This document shows positions 1-9,900 of a stretch of DNA of 35,846 nucleotides, in pieces; the stretch's first letter is position 1; each line of letters begins with the position of its first letter. The stretch is taken from contig JAGXAC010000014.1 in the NCBI GenBank assembly GCA_019075925.1, positions 1-35,846 on the forward strand. The letters run 5' to 3'. Below the pieces are notes generated by a model. That model worked only from the letters and a program-made list of their open reading frames with translations, was not told where the DNA came from and ran no database searches. Source of the stretch: Hyphomicrobiales bacterium (GTDB taxonomy: Bacteria > Pseudomonadota > Alphaproteobacteria > Rhizobiales > Xanthobacteraceae). The position numbers were made by a program, and so were the translations under genes.

Positions 1-1
1 C

Positions 2-100
2 GAAGATACCTTCGAAGCCGATGCACTCACGGCCACGCTGCCGAAGCAGTTTCCGACGCAGACGCCGGAAAAGAAGATCGACGCGCAGGCTGCTGCTTAG
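2..100 (+). CDS. C-terminal end of an unidentified protein truncated by the window edge (…EDTFEADALTATLPKQFPTQTPEKKIDAQAAA*)
   Basis: Open frame from base 2 to TAG at 98-100; hydrophilic Ala/Lys tail typical of a C-terminus; no family recognised. Confidence 0.4.
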   Translation, partial: EDTFEADALTATLPKQFPTQTPEKKIDAQAAA

Positions 101-624
101 GCCGGGCATTCGACGCTGCATCAGGGACGGCATCGGCGGCTTCGCCGGCGATGCGTGTGACGTATCGGCTAACGAAGCTAGATCGAGCCGGTCGAAGACA
201 ATCTGCATACGAGAACGTTCGTGCGCTATTTGCGAAGCTAATGGCTTTGCAGGAGGCGCTTGCACCAAGGAGAGGACCTCGGCTTTCGCGAAAGCCACCA
301 CGGTCCCATCTATCGCTGCACCAGAATAGCCGATCGAATTCATGCCTTCGCGTCAGCGGGGCGCGCCAGTATGCGCTTGCGTGCATCCGGCCGCACCAAA
401 TCAAACATGCTGGGCGACCGCGCACCGTCCTGCCGCAATGTCGTCTGGACGCGCAATGACCTCATGGTGTGGCGACAGCCGCGTTGCCCGACATGACGAA
501 GGCAAGCGACGCATTTCGTCGATTGAAAGCCTCGTCACAGTTGAGGCGAACGTCGATGCCGCATAGAATGTTTCGCTAATGCCTGCTTCGCCTCATTCAA
601 CAAAATCCGGGACATCGCTTTAGA

Positions 625-813
625 ATGCACGCGCTATTGAGAGCCCTCGGGGTCGTCGTTTTGATCGCCGGGTTGGGCTTTATCGGACAAGGCTCGCGCT
701 CTTTCACCTACAGCGGCCAGGGCTTCACGACCCGATGGTTCTATTACGGCGTCGCTATGGCCGTGGTTGGCCTGTTGCTCATAATCTTTTCACGCCCCTC
801 CGACGAACCGTAG
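625..813 (+). CDS. Small membrane protein, 62 aa, two predicted hydrophobic segments
   Basis: ATG ORF MHALLRALGVVVLIAGLGFIG…GVAMAVVGLLLIIFSRPSDEP with two TM-like stretches. Confidence 0.5.
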   Translation: MHALLRALGVVVLIAGLGFIGQGSRSFTYSGQGFTTRWFYYGVAMAVVGLLLIIFSRPSDEP

Positions 814-910
814 AGTCGGCAGAGTGCGCGGCGGCGGCAGGTCGACAGATCTGTTTCCGCCTTCTTGGGGGATGTGCCCTCAGCAGCCAACGTCACTCGT
901 TGCGGCTTCT

Positions 911-1180
911 TCAGGTATCGGCCTGCTCACCAGTCGTGTTCGACTGCGGATTTGCAACTTCGCGCTTGAGCATTCCGGCGGCCAATAGCCCGGCGATGAA
1001 AATGTCGGGGCTGAGCGTTGAGACGTGGACGCCGCCCTGATACATGCGGTCTGCTACCGCTTCCATATAGGCCTGATCGCTAAGGTTTTGCTCGCTCCAA
1101 CTCGCCTCGCGCAGCCGGCGGATTAAATCGACCGATGTTTCGGCTTCGATCAGCAGCCCCTCGTTTGTACGATACTGCAC
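911..1180 (-). CDS. Hypothetical protein, 89 aa
   Basis: GTG-start ORF preceded by a purine-rich GGAGAGAA; amino-acid composition looks like a real protein; no family recognised. Confidence 0.5.
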   Translation of the reverse strand: MQYRTNEGLLIEAETSVDLIRRLREASWSEQNLSDQAYMEAVADRMYQGGVHVSTLSPDIFIAGLLAAGMLKREVANPQSNTTGEQADT

Positions 1181-1632
1181 GGTTGTTCTCTCCTGAAGCA
1201 GCTGCTTCCACTACGGCGTTTCTAGAACATATTTCGCGCCGATTGCATCGGGGATTCTCGCGGCCGGAAGGACCTCGCATCGCCGTTGTCGCTTAATATG
1301 CGATTTTGCCGCCCAGACCGGCAATCAACCCCCATCTTTAATATTCAGCGCTGGCATCACTGAGCTTGGCCCTTGGCGTCCGATCCGGCCCCTTTGCCGT
1401 GGCAACGCCGCGGAAGCGTGACGGGGTTTTGAGTACGCGCAGGATCGCCTATATAGCCCGCATAGCTGGCGCGAGGATTTGAAATTCCGATGACGAAGCT
1501 GCAACGCCGTTTCAATTCCGACGCCGTGCTGTAGACTTAAAAATCACCAGCGTACCCTTGCTTGCCGGAGCTTGCATCGGGGTAAGCCAAAGCCCGGGCG
1601 AACTCCAGAACCGGGATGCTAGGAGGGTCCGT

Positions 1633-2691
1633 ATGACCGAACAGTCTTCGTCCGAAAAAGTACCCGTAACGTTGTTGACCGGCTACCTCGGTGCCGGCAA
1701 GACGACCTTGCTCAACCGCATCCTGTCCGAACCGCATGGCAAGAAGTACGCCGTGATCGTCAACGAATTCGGCGAGATCGGCATCGACAACGATCTCGTG
1801 GTGGGCGCCGACGAGGAAGTGTTCGAGATGAACAATGGCTGCATCTGCTGCACGGTGCGCGGCGATCTCGTGCGCATCCTCGACGGCTTGATGCGGCGGA
1901 AAGGGAAATTCGACGCCATCATCGTCGAGACCACCGGGCTCGCCGATCCGGCTCCGGTCGCTCAGACATTCTTCATGGACGAAAATGTCGGTCGCAAAAC
2001 CAAGCTTGACGCCGTCGTTACCGTCGCCGATGCCAAGTGGCTCAGCGAGCGATTGAAGGATGCGCCGGAGGCAAAGAATCAGATTGCTTTTGCCGACGTG
2101 ATTTTGCTCAACAAGACCGATCTGGTCTCAGCCGACGAACTCAGCGATGTCGAAGGACGCATTCGCGGAATCAATCCTTATGCTTCGCTGCACAAGACCC
2201 AACGCGCCCAGATTCCCCTCAACGCGGTTTTGGACCGCAATGCCTTCGACCTCGACCGCATTCTCGATCTGGAACCGACGTTTCTGGAAGAGGATGACGG
2301 ACACGACCATGACCATGAGCACAGCCACGAACACGGCGACCACGATCACGACCATGCTCACAAGCATGGCGGATTAAAACACTATCACGACGAAGAGATG
2401 CAATCGATTGCGCTTCGTAGCGAGAAGCCGCTCGATGCCGACAAGTTTCTGCCATGGATCCAGGATCTCGTACAGAAAGAGGGCCCGAGCATTTTGCGGT
2501 GCAAGGGTATTCTCGCCTTCAAGAATGACGACCAGCGTTTCGTGTTTCAGGGCGTTCACATGATCCTCGACGGCAATCATCAGAGGCCGTGGAAACACGA
2601 CGAGAAGCGCGAGAGCCGGGTCGTTTTCATCGGCCGCAATTTGCCGCGCGAGCTGATAACCGAAGGCTTCGAGAACTGCGTCGTCAAGTAA
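1633..2691 (+). CDS. CobW/COG0523 family GTP-binding protein (zinc-type metallochaperone GTPase) with His-rich insert
   Basis: Walker A GYLGAGKTTLLNRIL, CICC motif (NNGCICCTVRGDL), NKTDL motif, His/Asp-rich linker GHDHDHEHSHEHGDHDHDHAHKHGG; internal ATG at 1633 preferred over the TTG at 1558. Confidence 0.93.
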   Translation: MTEQSSSEKVPVTLLTGYLGAGKTTLLNRILSEPHGKKYAVIVNEFGEIGIDNDLVVGADEEVFEMNNGCICCTVRGDLVRILDGLMRRKGKFDAIIVETTGLADPAPVAQTFFMDENVGRKTKLDAVVTVADAKWLSERLKDAPEAKNQIAFADVILLNKTDLVSADELSDVEGRIRGINPYASLHKTQRAQIPLNAVLDRNAFDLDRILDLEPTFLEEDDGHDHDHEHSHEHGDHDHDHAHKHGGLKHYHDEEMQSIALRSEKPLDADKFLPWIQDLVQKEGPSILRCKGILAFKNDDQRFVFQGVHMILDGNHQRPWKHDEKRESRVVFIGRNLPRELITEGFENCVVK

Positions 2692-2780
2692 TTTCACGAT
2701 TGCCGGCGGGCCGGAATATCTATGCGCCACCCGCGCAAGGATACGCGGAAGCTGCCGCGATGACGGGAGAGCTATAATCG

Positions 2781-3788
2781 ATGCCCGGCAACGCCGACAT
2801 ACCTTCCGTCGTCGAGCAGACGCGGCTTATCGGCCCTCTCGACGGCGGCGTCGTCAACGCACATTTTCTCGGTCGCACCGCCGCTCTCGTTCTTGGCGAC
2901 AACGCGATCGTGCTGGTCCCGCCGGATGGGGAAACCCGGCGCATTGCCGCGCACGAGGGCGCCATCCTGACGAGCGTCACCGATGGCGCACGCGTGATCA
3001 GCGGCGGCGATGACGGCCGCGTTATCGAGACCGTGTCGAGCGGCGAAACCCGCGTATTGGCGAGCGATCCGAAACATCGCTGGATCGATCACATCGCCCT
3101 TGGTCCGGACGGCACGATCGCCTGGTCCGCCGGCAAGAATGCGTACGCGCAAGGCAAAGAACTGCGGACCTTCGAAGCCGCGTCGACGGTCGGCGCGCTT
3201 GCCTTCTTCCCAAAAGGCTTCCGACTAGCGATTGCCCACTATAACGGCGTCACACTCTGGTTTCCCAATGCCGCGGAGGCGCCGCCGCAAACCTTGGAAC
3301 GAAAGGGCTCGCATCTCGGCGCGACTGTCAGCCCCGATGGCCGTTTCCTGGTGACTACCATGCAAGAGCCGCTGCTGCATGGCTGGCGGCTTGTCGACAG
3401 CCAGGACATGCGCATGTCCGGGTACACCGCGCGGGTCAAATCATTTTCCTGGAGCGCCGACGGTCAATGGCTCGCGACGTCCGGGGCCACGCAGCTTGTG
3501 CTGTGGCCGTTTCCCCACAGTAAGGACGGCCCGATGGGCAAGCCGCCGCGCCTGCTGACACCGTCGGGTCACCGCATTGAATTCGTCGCCTGCCATCCTC
3601 GCAACGCTGCCGTCGCGGCCGGTTACGATAACGGCATGATTTTCCTGACGCGGATCGAGGACGGCGCAAAAATTCTTGCCAGGAAGCCGAGCGATACTCC
3701 CGTTAGCGCGCTGGCCTGGAGCGCCGACGGACTCTTGCTCGCGTGGGGCACGGAAGGCGGCGAGGCCGGCATCATCGACCTCGCCTGA
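2781..3788 (+). CDS. WD40 repeat (beta-propeller) protein
   Basis: 335 aa with repeated blade-like units (…SPDGRFLVTT…, …SWSADGQWLATSGATQLVLWPF…, …LAWSADGLLLAWGTEGGEAGIIDLA); downstream of the COG0523 GTPase in the same orientation. Confidence 0.85.
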   Translation: MPGNADIPSVVEQTRLIGPLDGGVVNAHFLGRTAALVLGDNAIVLVPPDGETRRIAAHEGAILTSVTDGARVISGGDDGRVIETVSSGETRVLASDPKHRWIDHIALGPDGTIAWSAGKNAYAQGKELRTFEAASTVGALAFFPKGFRLAIAHYNGVTLWFPNAAEAPPQTLERKGSHLGATVSPDGRFLVTTMQEPLLHGWRLVDSQDMRMSGYTARVKSFSWSADGQWLATSGATQLVLWPFPHSKDGPMGKPPRLLTPSGHRIEFVACHPRNAAVAAGYDNGMIFLTRIEDGAKILARKPSDTPVSALAWSADGLLLAWGTEGGEAGIIDLA

Positions 3789-3848
3789 ACGGGTCGTATC
3801 TCGACATCGCCCGATCGAGCGTGGCGAACTAGCCCTCATCGCAAATTC

Positions 3849-3923
<75 letters not shown>

Positions 3924-4214
3924 AAGCTTGTCAGCCGGCGCGCGTACGGCCGATGCAACGCAAGCGTAATGAAAGCGCGGCGATCCTTGCCATAGCCGCG
4001 CCAGACGCGCAACCTCTCGCACGACGTATCCATAAGCCGGACAAATACTGCCGATGCGAGGAAGCCACTCGCGATAGAGGGCGATCGACGGGCTCGAACT
4101 GATTGTCCGGAATGCGGCCAAAGTTGCTGAATTCGGAATAGTCCGCTCAAAGCCGTCAACACTGATCCAACAAAACAATGAATGGATCGATACGGCCGAG
4201 AAATAGCCTGAGCG

Positions 4215-4991
4215 TCAAAACTCCGATGCGAGCTGATCCAGTCCCATGCCATGGGCGAGGCTGCGCACCTCGTTCTTTTGCTCATCGGAGAAGCTCATGA
4301 TCAACGGGATGGCGGCGGACTTGAGGTCCTGCACCTCGGCGGCATTCGGATCGATCGAAGCAACTTCGGCCGCAGCCGATGTGCTATGGCGGCGCGCGTA
4401 CCGCTCCTTGGCGTAGGCGATGTTGCGCAGCGCGGCCTCGACGGCAGGCCACATGCGCACCTGATCTGCGGTCAGATGCAGCCGCTCCTTGATGCTGGCG
4501 ATCTGAGCGTCATTGAGGAGGAAGCCTGATCGGTTGGCGCGATGCGGCGCCGCGGCGGCACTCATGCGTGCCTTTGGCTGAATTCGCGGTGGCGCGACGA
4601 CCGCCGATTTCGTTTCAAGATGCGGCGTCGCTTTGACGGCGGATGTAATGCGCGGCGGTATCGCAGCCGCTGGCGGCGGGGACGCGGCGGCGGCAGGCGA
4701 TTCTACCGTCGGCGCGGCGACGGCTGGCACCATCGATTGCGGACTCGCCAGCGCAAGCCGCGACTGCTTCAACTCCGCGGTGCTCACAGTGCCGGTCGGC
4801 ATATCGGCATCGGCCTCGACGACGGCGGCTTCCGCATTCGTCGCGGGAAAGCGCAAGGCGATATTCTGCGAAGCCGAAAGATCGGTGGAGCGCGCAGGTG
4901 CCCCATGCCATGCGCCAAGCAGGTAACCGACAAAGCCGGCCACGAACAATGAGAGATAACGCCCGCGCTTGAGCCCCCGGACCCGCCGCAT
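4215..4991 (-). CDS. Membrane-anchored protein with C-terminal LTxxQ/Spy-CpxP-like helical domain
   Basis: N-terminal TM segment (YLSLFVAGFVGYLLGAWHG), Ala/Pro-rich linker, then LNDAQIASIKERLHLTADQVRMWPAVEAALR. Confidence 0.6.
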   Translation of the reverse strand: MRRVRGLKRGRYLSLFVAGFVGYLLGAWHGAPARSTDLSASQNIALRFPATNAEAAVVEADADMPTGTVSTAELKQSRLALASPQSMVPAVAAPTVESPAAAASPPPAAAIPPRITSAVKATPHLETKSAVVAPPRIQPKARMSAAAAPHRANRSGFLLNDAQIASIKERLHLTADQVRMWPAVEAALRNIAYAKERYARRHSTSAAAEVASIDPNAAEVQDLKSAAIPLIMSFSDEQKNEVRSLAHGMGLDQLASEF

Positions 4992-5031
4992 ACGTAAACG
5001 CCCCTGTCCTCACGGTCTTTCGGTCGTCATA

Positions 5032-5131
5032 GGGCACGATCCGGAAAGTGGATGCCGGTTTCCGGAAAAGATCATGCTCCAACGAACAATCTGGACCTCG
5101 ATCCAATTCAACCCGATCGGATCAGGGTCTA
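5032..5131. repeat. RIME-like intergenic palindromic element (~100 bp, two hairpins)
   Basis: GGGCACGATCCGGAAAGTGGATGCCGGTTTCCGGAAAAGATCATGCTCC…GATCCAATTCAACCCGATCGGATCAGGGTCTAG: hairpin CCGGAAA/TTTCCGG followed by hairpin GATCC/GGATC; resembles the intergenic repeat common in rhizobial genomes. Confidence 0.7.
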
Positions 5132-5216
5132 GTACCTTTCAAATGAAGCTTAATTTATGTCTAACGGGCGAATTTTTGCCGGCAGATCAAGATCTCCGCG
5201 CGGGCGCCGGAACAAC

Positions 5217-5245
5217 AAAAGGCCCGACGTCGCCGCCGGGCCTTT
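5217..5245 (-). terminator. Intrinsic terminator downstream of carD
   Basis: Minus strand AAAGGCCCGGCGGCGACGTCGGGCCTTTT: GGCCCG/CGGGCC stem followed by TTTTGTTGTT. Confidence 0.75.
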
Positions 5246-5280
5246 GGAACTTCTAGCGAAAAGTCCTGTCGGTGCGAGCG

Positions 5281-6057
5281 TTACGCGGCTTCTTCCTCGA
5301 CTACCGCCTCTTCGTCGGCTTCCGGCTTCGGTCCACGATGCGGGCCTTTGGCCAGCGCGGCCTCGATCTCCTTGATCGCTTCGGTCTCGGTCAGCCGCTG
5401 GACGGCCGCAACTTCCCGCGACAGACGATCGAGGGCGGCTTCGTAAAGCTGCCGCTCGGAGTAGGACTGCTCCGGCTGCGATTCCGAACGAAAGAGATCG
5501 CGAACGACTTCGGCAATAGCGACGATGTCGCCGGAGTTGATCTTGGCCTCATATTCCTGGGCGCGACGCGACCACATGGTTCGTTTGATCCGCGCACGGC
5601 CCTTCAACGTCTCCAACGCCCGCTTGACCATGGGCGTCTCGGCGAGCTTGCGCATGCCGACCGACGCAACCTTCGAGGTCGGGACCCGCAGGGTCATCTT
5701 GTCCTTGACGAAATTGATGACGAAAAGTTCAAGCCGCGCTCCAGCGACCTCCTGCTCCTCGATCGCAACGATCTGGCCCACGCCATGGGCCGGATACACG
5801 ATGAACTCGTTGGTCTTGAAGCCTTGTCGCTGTGTAGTCTTCTTCGCGTTCATTCCTAAAGCTACTCCTTCCGCTTCCGGCTTGCGCCGAGCAACGGGTT
5901 TGGCGGCGACGCCGACCCTTGCCCGGGTTGGTTGCCGCGTGGGCCTGCGGCTTGCGCCGGAGGCGGGTTTTCTAGCCTTCCGGCTCATGCCGGCCGTGCC
6001 CTTTTTCGCACGATGACGACGAATGTTCTCTGCCACAGCTCTCGCGTGGATTTTCAC
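5281..6057 (-). CDS. carD: CarD/CdnL-family RNA polymerase-binding transcriptional regulator, basic N-terminal extension
   Basis: FKTNEFIVYPAHGVGQIVAIEEQEVAGARLELFVINFVKDKMTLRVPTSKVASVGMRKL…RRAQEYEAKINSGDIVAIAEVVRDL; an alternative start MNAKK at 5853 is possible. Confidence 0.93.
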   Translation of the reverse strand: MKIHARAVAENIRRHRAKKGTAGMSRKARKPASGASRRPTRQPTRARVGVAAKPVARRKPEAEGVALGMNAKKTTQRQGFKTNEFIVYPAHGVGQIVAIEEQEVAGARLELFVINFVKDKMTLRVPTSKVASVGMRKLAETPMVKRALETLKGRARIKRTMWSRRAQEYEAKINSGDIVAIAEVVRDLFRSESQPEQSYSERQLYEAALDRLSREVAAVQRLTETEAIKEIEAALAKGPHRGPKPEADEEAVVEEEAA

Positions 6058-6095
6058 GCCTCTTTTGACGGTTCCTCGATAACGCCCCGGAAAAA

Positions 6096-6118
6096 TAAGC
6101 TCCCCGAGTGAGGGAGCT
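6096..6118 (-). terminator. Probable intrinsic terminator of fdxA, located just upstream of carD
   Basis: Minus strand AGCTCCC-TCACTCG-GGGAGCT followed by TATTTTTCC. Confidence 0.55.
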
Positions 6119-6247
6119 GCATATGGGGGGTGTTCTTCATTATGTAAGCGGCTTTATATCACATTTTCGGCCAAAATCAAAGCCTTATGGCATTGCAAAA
6201 GACCGCAATGCCGAAAAAGGTTAAGGGCCAAAACACAACGATTTGAG

Positions 6248-6586
6248 CTAGTTACCTGTTCCCGGATTCGGCGAAAAATACTGGTCGAACTTGCCGGCTA
6301 CGCCCTCGAAATCCTTGGCGTCGGCCGGCGGCTCCTTCTTGGCGGTAATATTCGGCCAGATTTTCGCAAATTCCGCGTTCACGCTCAGCCACTTCTCGAC
6401 GTTCGGCTCGGTATCGGGCTTGATCGCGTCAACCGGGCATTCGGGCTCGCAGACGCCGCAATCGATGCATTCGTCCGGGTGGATGACCAGCATATTCTCG
6501 CCCTCGTAAAAGCAATCGACGGGGCACACCTCAACACAGTCCATGTATTTGCATTTAATGCAATTATCATTGACGATATAAGTCAT
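6248..6586 (-). CDS. fdxA: Ferredoxin FdxA (3Fe-4S/4Fe-4S type), 112 aa
   Basis: [55 protein letters not shown] cluster-binding motifs. Confidence 0.96.
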   Translation of the reverse strand: MTYIVNDNCIKCKYMDCVEVCPVDCFYEGENMLVIHPDECIDCGVCEPECPVDAIKPDTEPNVEKWLSVNAEFAKIWPNITAKKEPPADAKDFEGVAGKFDQYFSPNPGTGN

Positions 6587-6691
6587 CTGCTCACTCTGGC
6601 ATCGGTCCGTTCGCGAGCCTTGCTCCTACCGCATGGCCCATAGGGGCGCAAGGTTTGCCGCCCCCCTGAGGTGGGGCCCCGGCATGCGCTT

Positions 6692-6961
6692 TCAAAGCAA
6701 TTTTTCGTAAAGGCCAGCCGCGGCCACGGCACGCCCCCGCCGCTCGGAAAACGCTGTCACTTTAAGCACGTGCACGCGCCGGTCGAGCGCCACGGTGATG
6801 ACGTCCCCTCGCCGCACCATCCGGCCGGGCGCGCTGATTCGCGCCCCATTGATGCGAACGTGGCCGGCATTGGCCAGCGCGGCCGCCGCGATACGACTGC
6901 GCACCAGCCTCGCATGCCAAAGCCACCGGTCGATGCGCTGGCGGTCGACCTCAACCGTCAA
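6692..6961 (-). CDS. S4-domain RNA-binding protein (Hsp15/HslR-like)
   Basis: QRIDRWLWHARLVRSRIAAAALANAGHVRINGARISAPGRMVRRGDVITVALDRRVHVLKV; TTG start 2 nt after the helicase stop. Confidence 0.88.
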   Translation of the reverse strand: MTVEVDRQRIDRWLWHARLVRSRIAAAALANAGHVRINGARISAPGRMVRRGDVITVALDRRVHVLKVTAFSERRGRAVAAAGLYEKLL

Positions 6962-6963
6962 CG

Positions 6964-9900
6964 TTATCGACGCTCCTTGGCGTCGGCTTCGAGCTGCGCT
7001 TTTAGCGCGGCCAGTTTGGCGAACGGCGAATTGGGGTCCGGCGCTTTTTCACGGCGATCGTCCCGCTCGTGGCGTTTGTTGCGTTCATATCGCCCGACAT
7101 GCGCGGGCGGCCGCTCGCGTCGTGGACGCTCGAAACGCTGCTCGCCGCGTTCCCGACGTCGGTTTCGCGGATGCCGCTCGGGCCTCGACGCCTCGTCGGC
7201 TTCGGCAACCGCAGCCGGCTCGCCTTGCGCCGGCGGATGCGGTGCAGCGCCTTCAGAAGCAATCGCAGGCGCTTCACCCGCTTCGAAGCTCGGCTTCGCC
7301 GAATGTTTACCGGCGCCGCCCTGCTCGGCGCGTCGACGACGGCCCCTTGTTGGACGCGCCGCCCGCCCTGGTCGCCAAACTTCGATCATCGCCGGTTCCA
7401 CCGCAGCAACCGCGGGCGGCTCGGCTGGCGCATCCATTGAGGCGCCGACAACCGCCGGCGTCGCGGACGTCTCTTCCGGCGGGGCATCGGCAGCTCCCGG
7501 CGCTGCCACTTCGGGCATCGAAGCCGACTCGACATTGTCGGGCGGCACGACCGGAACGTCAGTAGTTTCGGGCGCGGGCGTCTCGCTGCCCTCGGCGACA
7601 GTCGGAGCAGGCGCGGGCACTACCTCAATCGGCTGGGGTCGCCGCTCCATCCGATACCCAAGCGAGCGCAGAATCGAAGCGAAATCTTCGCCGGACGCAC
7701 CGGTCAGCGACGTCATGGTGTTGACGACCATAAAGCCGCCGCCGGCGACCGCGCCCGGCGGCTTGGCCGTGCCGATACCTTCGCGCCAGGCCAGCGCCGG
7801 ACGGATCAGGTCGGCCAACCGTTCGAGAATATCGACACGCACCGCGCGCTCGCCGCAGACGCGATAGCCCGCCGTGCGATAGAGGGCGGGATCCGTCTCC
7901 CGATTGACGGGAATAGACGTGCGGCCACTGCCGGCAAGCTGGAGCAAATCGTCGAGACCTTGGTCTGGCGCACCGCTCTGGGCCAGCGCGTAAAGTTGCA
8001 CCGCAAGCGAACGTGGCGCCGGCTTGAGCAGCTGCGGCAGGTAAATGTTATAGGCGCCGAAACGCACGCCATATTTCCGCAAGGTCGCCCGCTCCGGCTG
8101 CTCGAGGCCCTTCACCTGATCGGCGACGCGCGCCCGATCGAGAACGCCGAGCGCTTCCACCAACTGGAAAGCGACGCCGCGCGCGACGCCGCCGATATCC
8201 GCCGCCGCGGCGAGCTCGAACAGCGGACTAAGCAATTTCTCGATGTGCGCTTTTACCCATTTGTCCAGCCGCGCCTCGACCGCCTCGCGGGGCGCGCCGG
8301 ACAGATGCTCGTCCGCGATCACCCGCACCCGGGGACGCAAGGCTTCGTCACCGGCGACGAGCTTGCCGACCGCCGCGCCGATCCAGCGCACCGCGCCATC
8401 GGCGGCCAGCACGAATTGTTGGTCGGGCGCCTCCGCCAGACGCATGGCGCGCGCCGAAATTTCGCCCGCCAGCGCCTTTTGCGCCGCGTTTTGCAGCGTC
8501 CTCGCTTCGGAATCGCTCGACGATGCATCCGGCACGAACACGAATCCATCGAGCCGGCCGATGGCATGGCCTTCGACAATCACGTCGCCGCTCTTGCCCA
8601 TTTCCGGCTCCAGCCGGGCATTCTCGCGCAACCTGCGCATCAGCACGCTGGTGCGCCGATCGATGAAGCGTTCGGTCAGACGCTCGTGCAGCGCGTCCGA
8701 CAGTTTGTCTTCGACGGCACGCGTGACGCCCTGCCAATGCTCCGGGTCGGCGAGCCAGTTCGGCCGGTTGGCCGCAAACGTCCAGGTGCGAATATGTGCG
8801 ATACGGTTCGACAGCGTGTCGATGTCGCCATCGGTGCGATCGGCCAACGCCACTTGCTGGGCGAACCAATCGTTCGGGATCACGCCTTCGCGCTGGATAT
8901 GACTATAGAGGTTGACCGCCAGCTCGGCATGGGTTGCCGGCGCAATCTTCCGGTAATCGGGAACCTGGCAGACGTCCCATAGCCGCTCGACGTCGGCGCT
9001 GCTTGAGGTCAGCGCGCGAACTTCGTCTTCGCGCGCGGCATGGTCGAGGACGAGAATATCCTCGGCGGCCGGCGCGCGCGTCATGGTGTCTTCGGTCGGC
9101 GCCTCAGCCAGCGACGCCTGCAAGGTCGCGATCGAGGAGAAATCGAGGTCGGAATTGCGCCATTGCACAATCCTCACCGGCTCGAACACGTGCGCCTCCA
9201 GCGCCTGCGTCAATTCCGGCTCGAACGGCGGACAGCGGCCGGTCGTGCCGAAGGTGCCGTCGCGGGTCGCGCGGCCGGCGCGGCCGGCCACCTGTGCAAG
9301 CTCGGCGGGCGAGAGCTTGCGGAATTGATAGCCGTCGAATTTCCGATCGGAAGCGAACGCGATGTGATCGACGTCGAGGTTAAGACCCATGCCGATCGCA
9401 TCGGTCGCTACAAGGTAGTCGACCTCGCCCGCCTGATAGAGAGCGACCTGTGCGTTGCGCGTGCGTGGCGACAGCGCACCGAGCACCACCGCGGCACCGC
9501 CCCGCTGGCGTCGAATAAGTTCGGCGATGGCATAAACTTCCTCGGCCGAGAAGGCGACGATGGCGGAGCGGCGTGGCAACCGGGTCAATTTCTTCTCGCC
9601 GGCGAAACTGAGCGTCGAAAGCCGCGGGCGGCTGACGATGCTGACACCGGGCAACAGCCGTTCGACGATGGGCCGCATGGTCGCCGCCCCAAGCACCAGC
9701 GTTTCCTCGCGGCCACGCCGGTGCAGGATACGGTCGGTGAAGACATGGCCACGCTCGAAATCGCCGGCGAGTTGAATTTCGTCCACGGCAAGGAACGCCA
9801 CATCGAGGTCGCGCGGCATGGCTTCGACGGTGGCGATCCAAAATCGAGGATTAGGCGGTTTGATCTTTTCCTCGCCGGTGACCAGCGCCACCGCCTCCGC

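Noticed and set aside
6671-7867. 398-aa plus-strand ORF (and several >200 aa plus-strand ORFs at 6795-10203) opposite the helicase gene
   Set aside because: Antisense shadow ORFs of a high-GC gene; translations are Arg/Ala/Ser-rich with no recognisable family, whereas the minus frame has clear helicase motifs.
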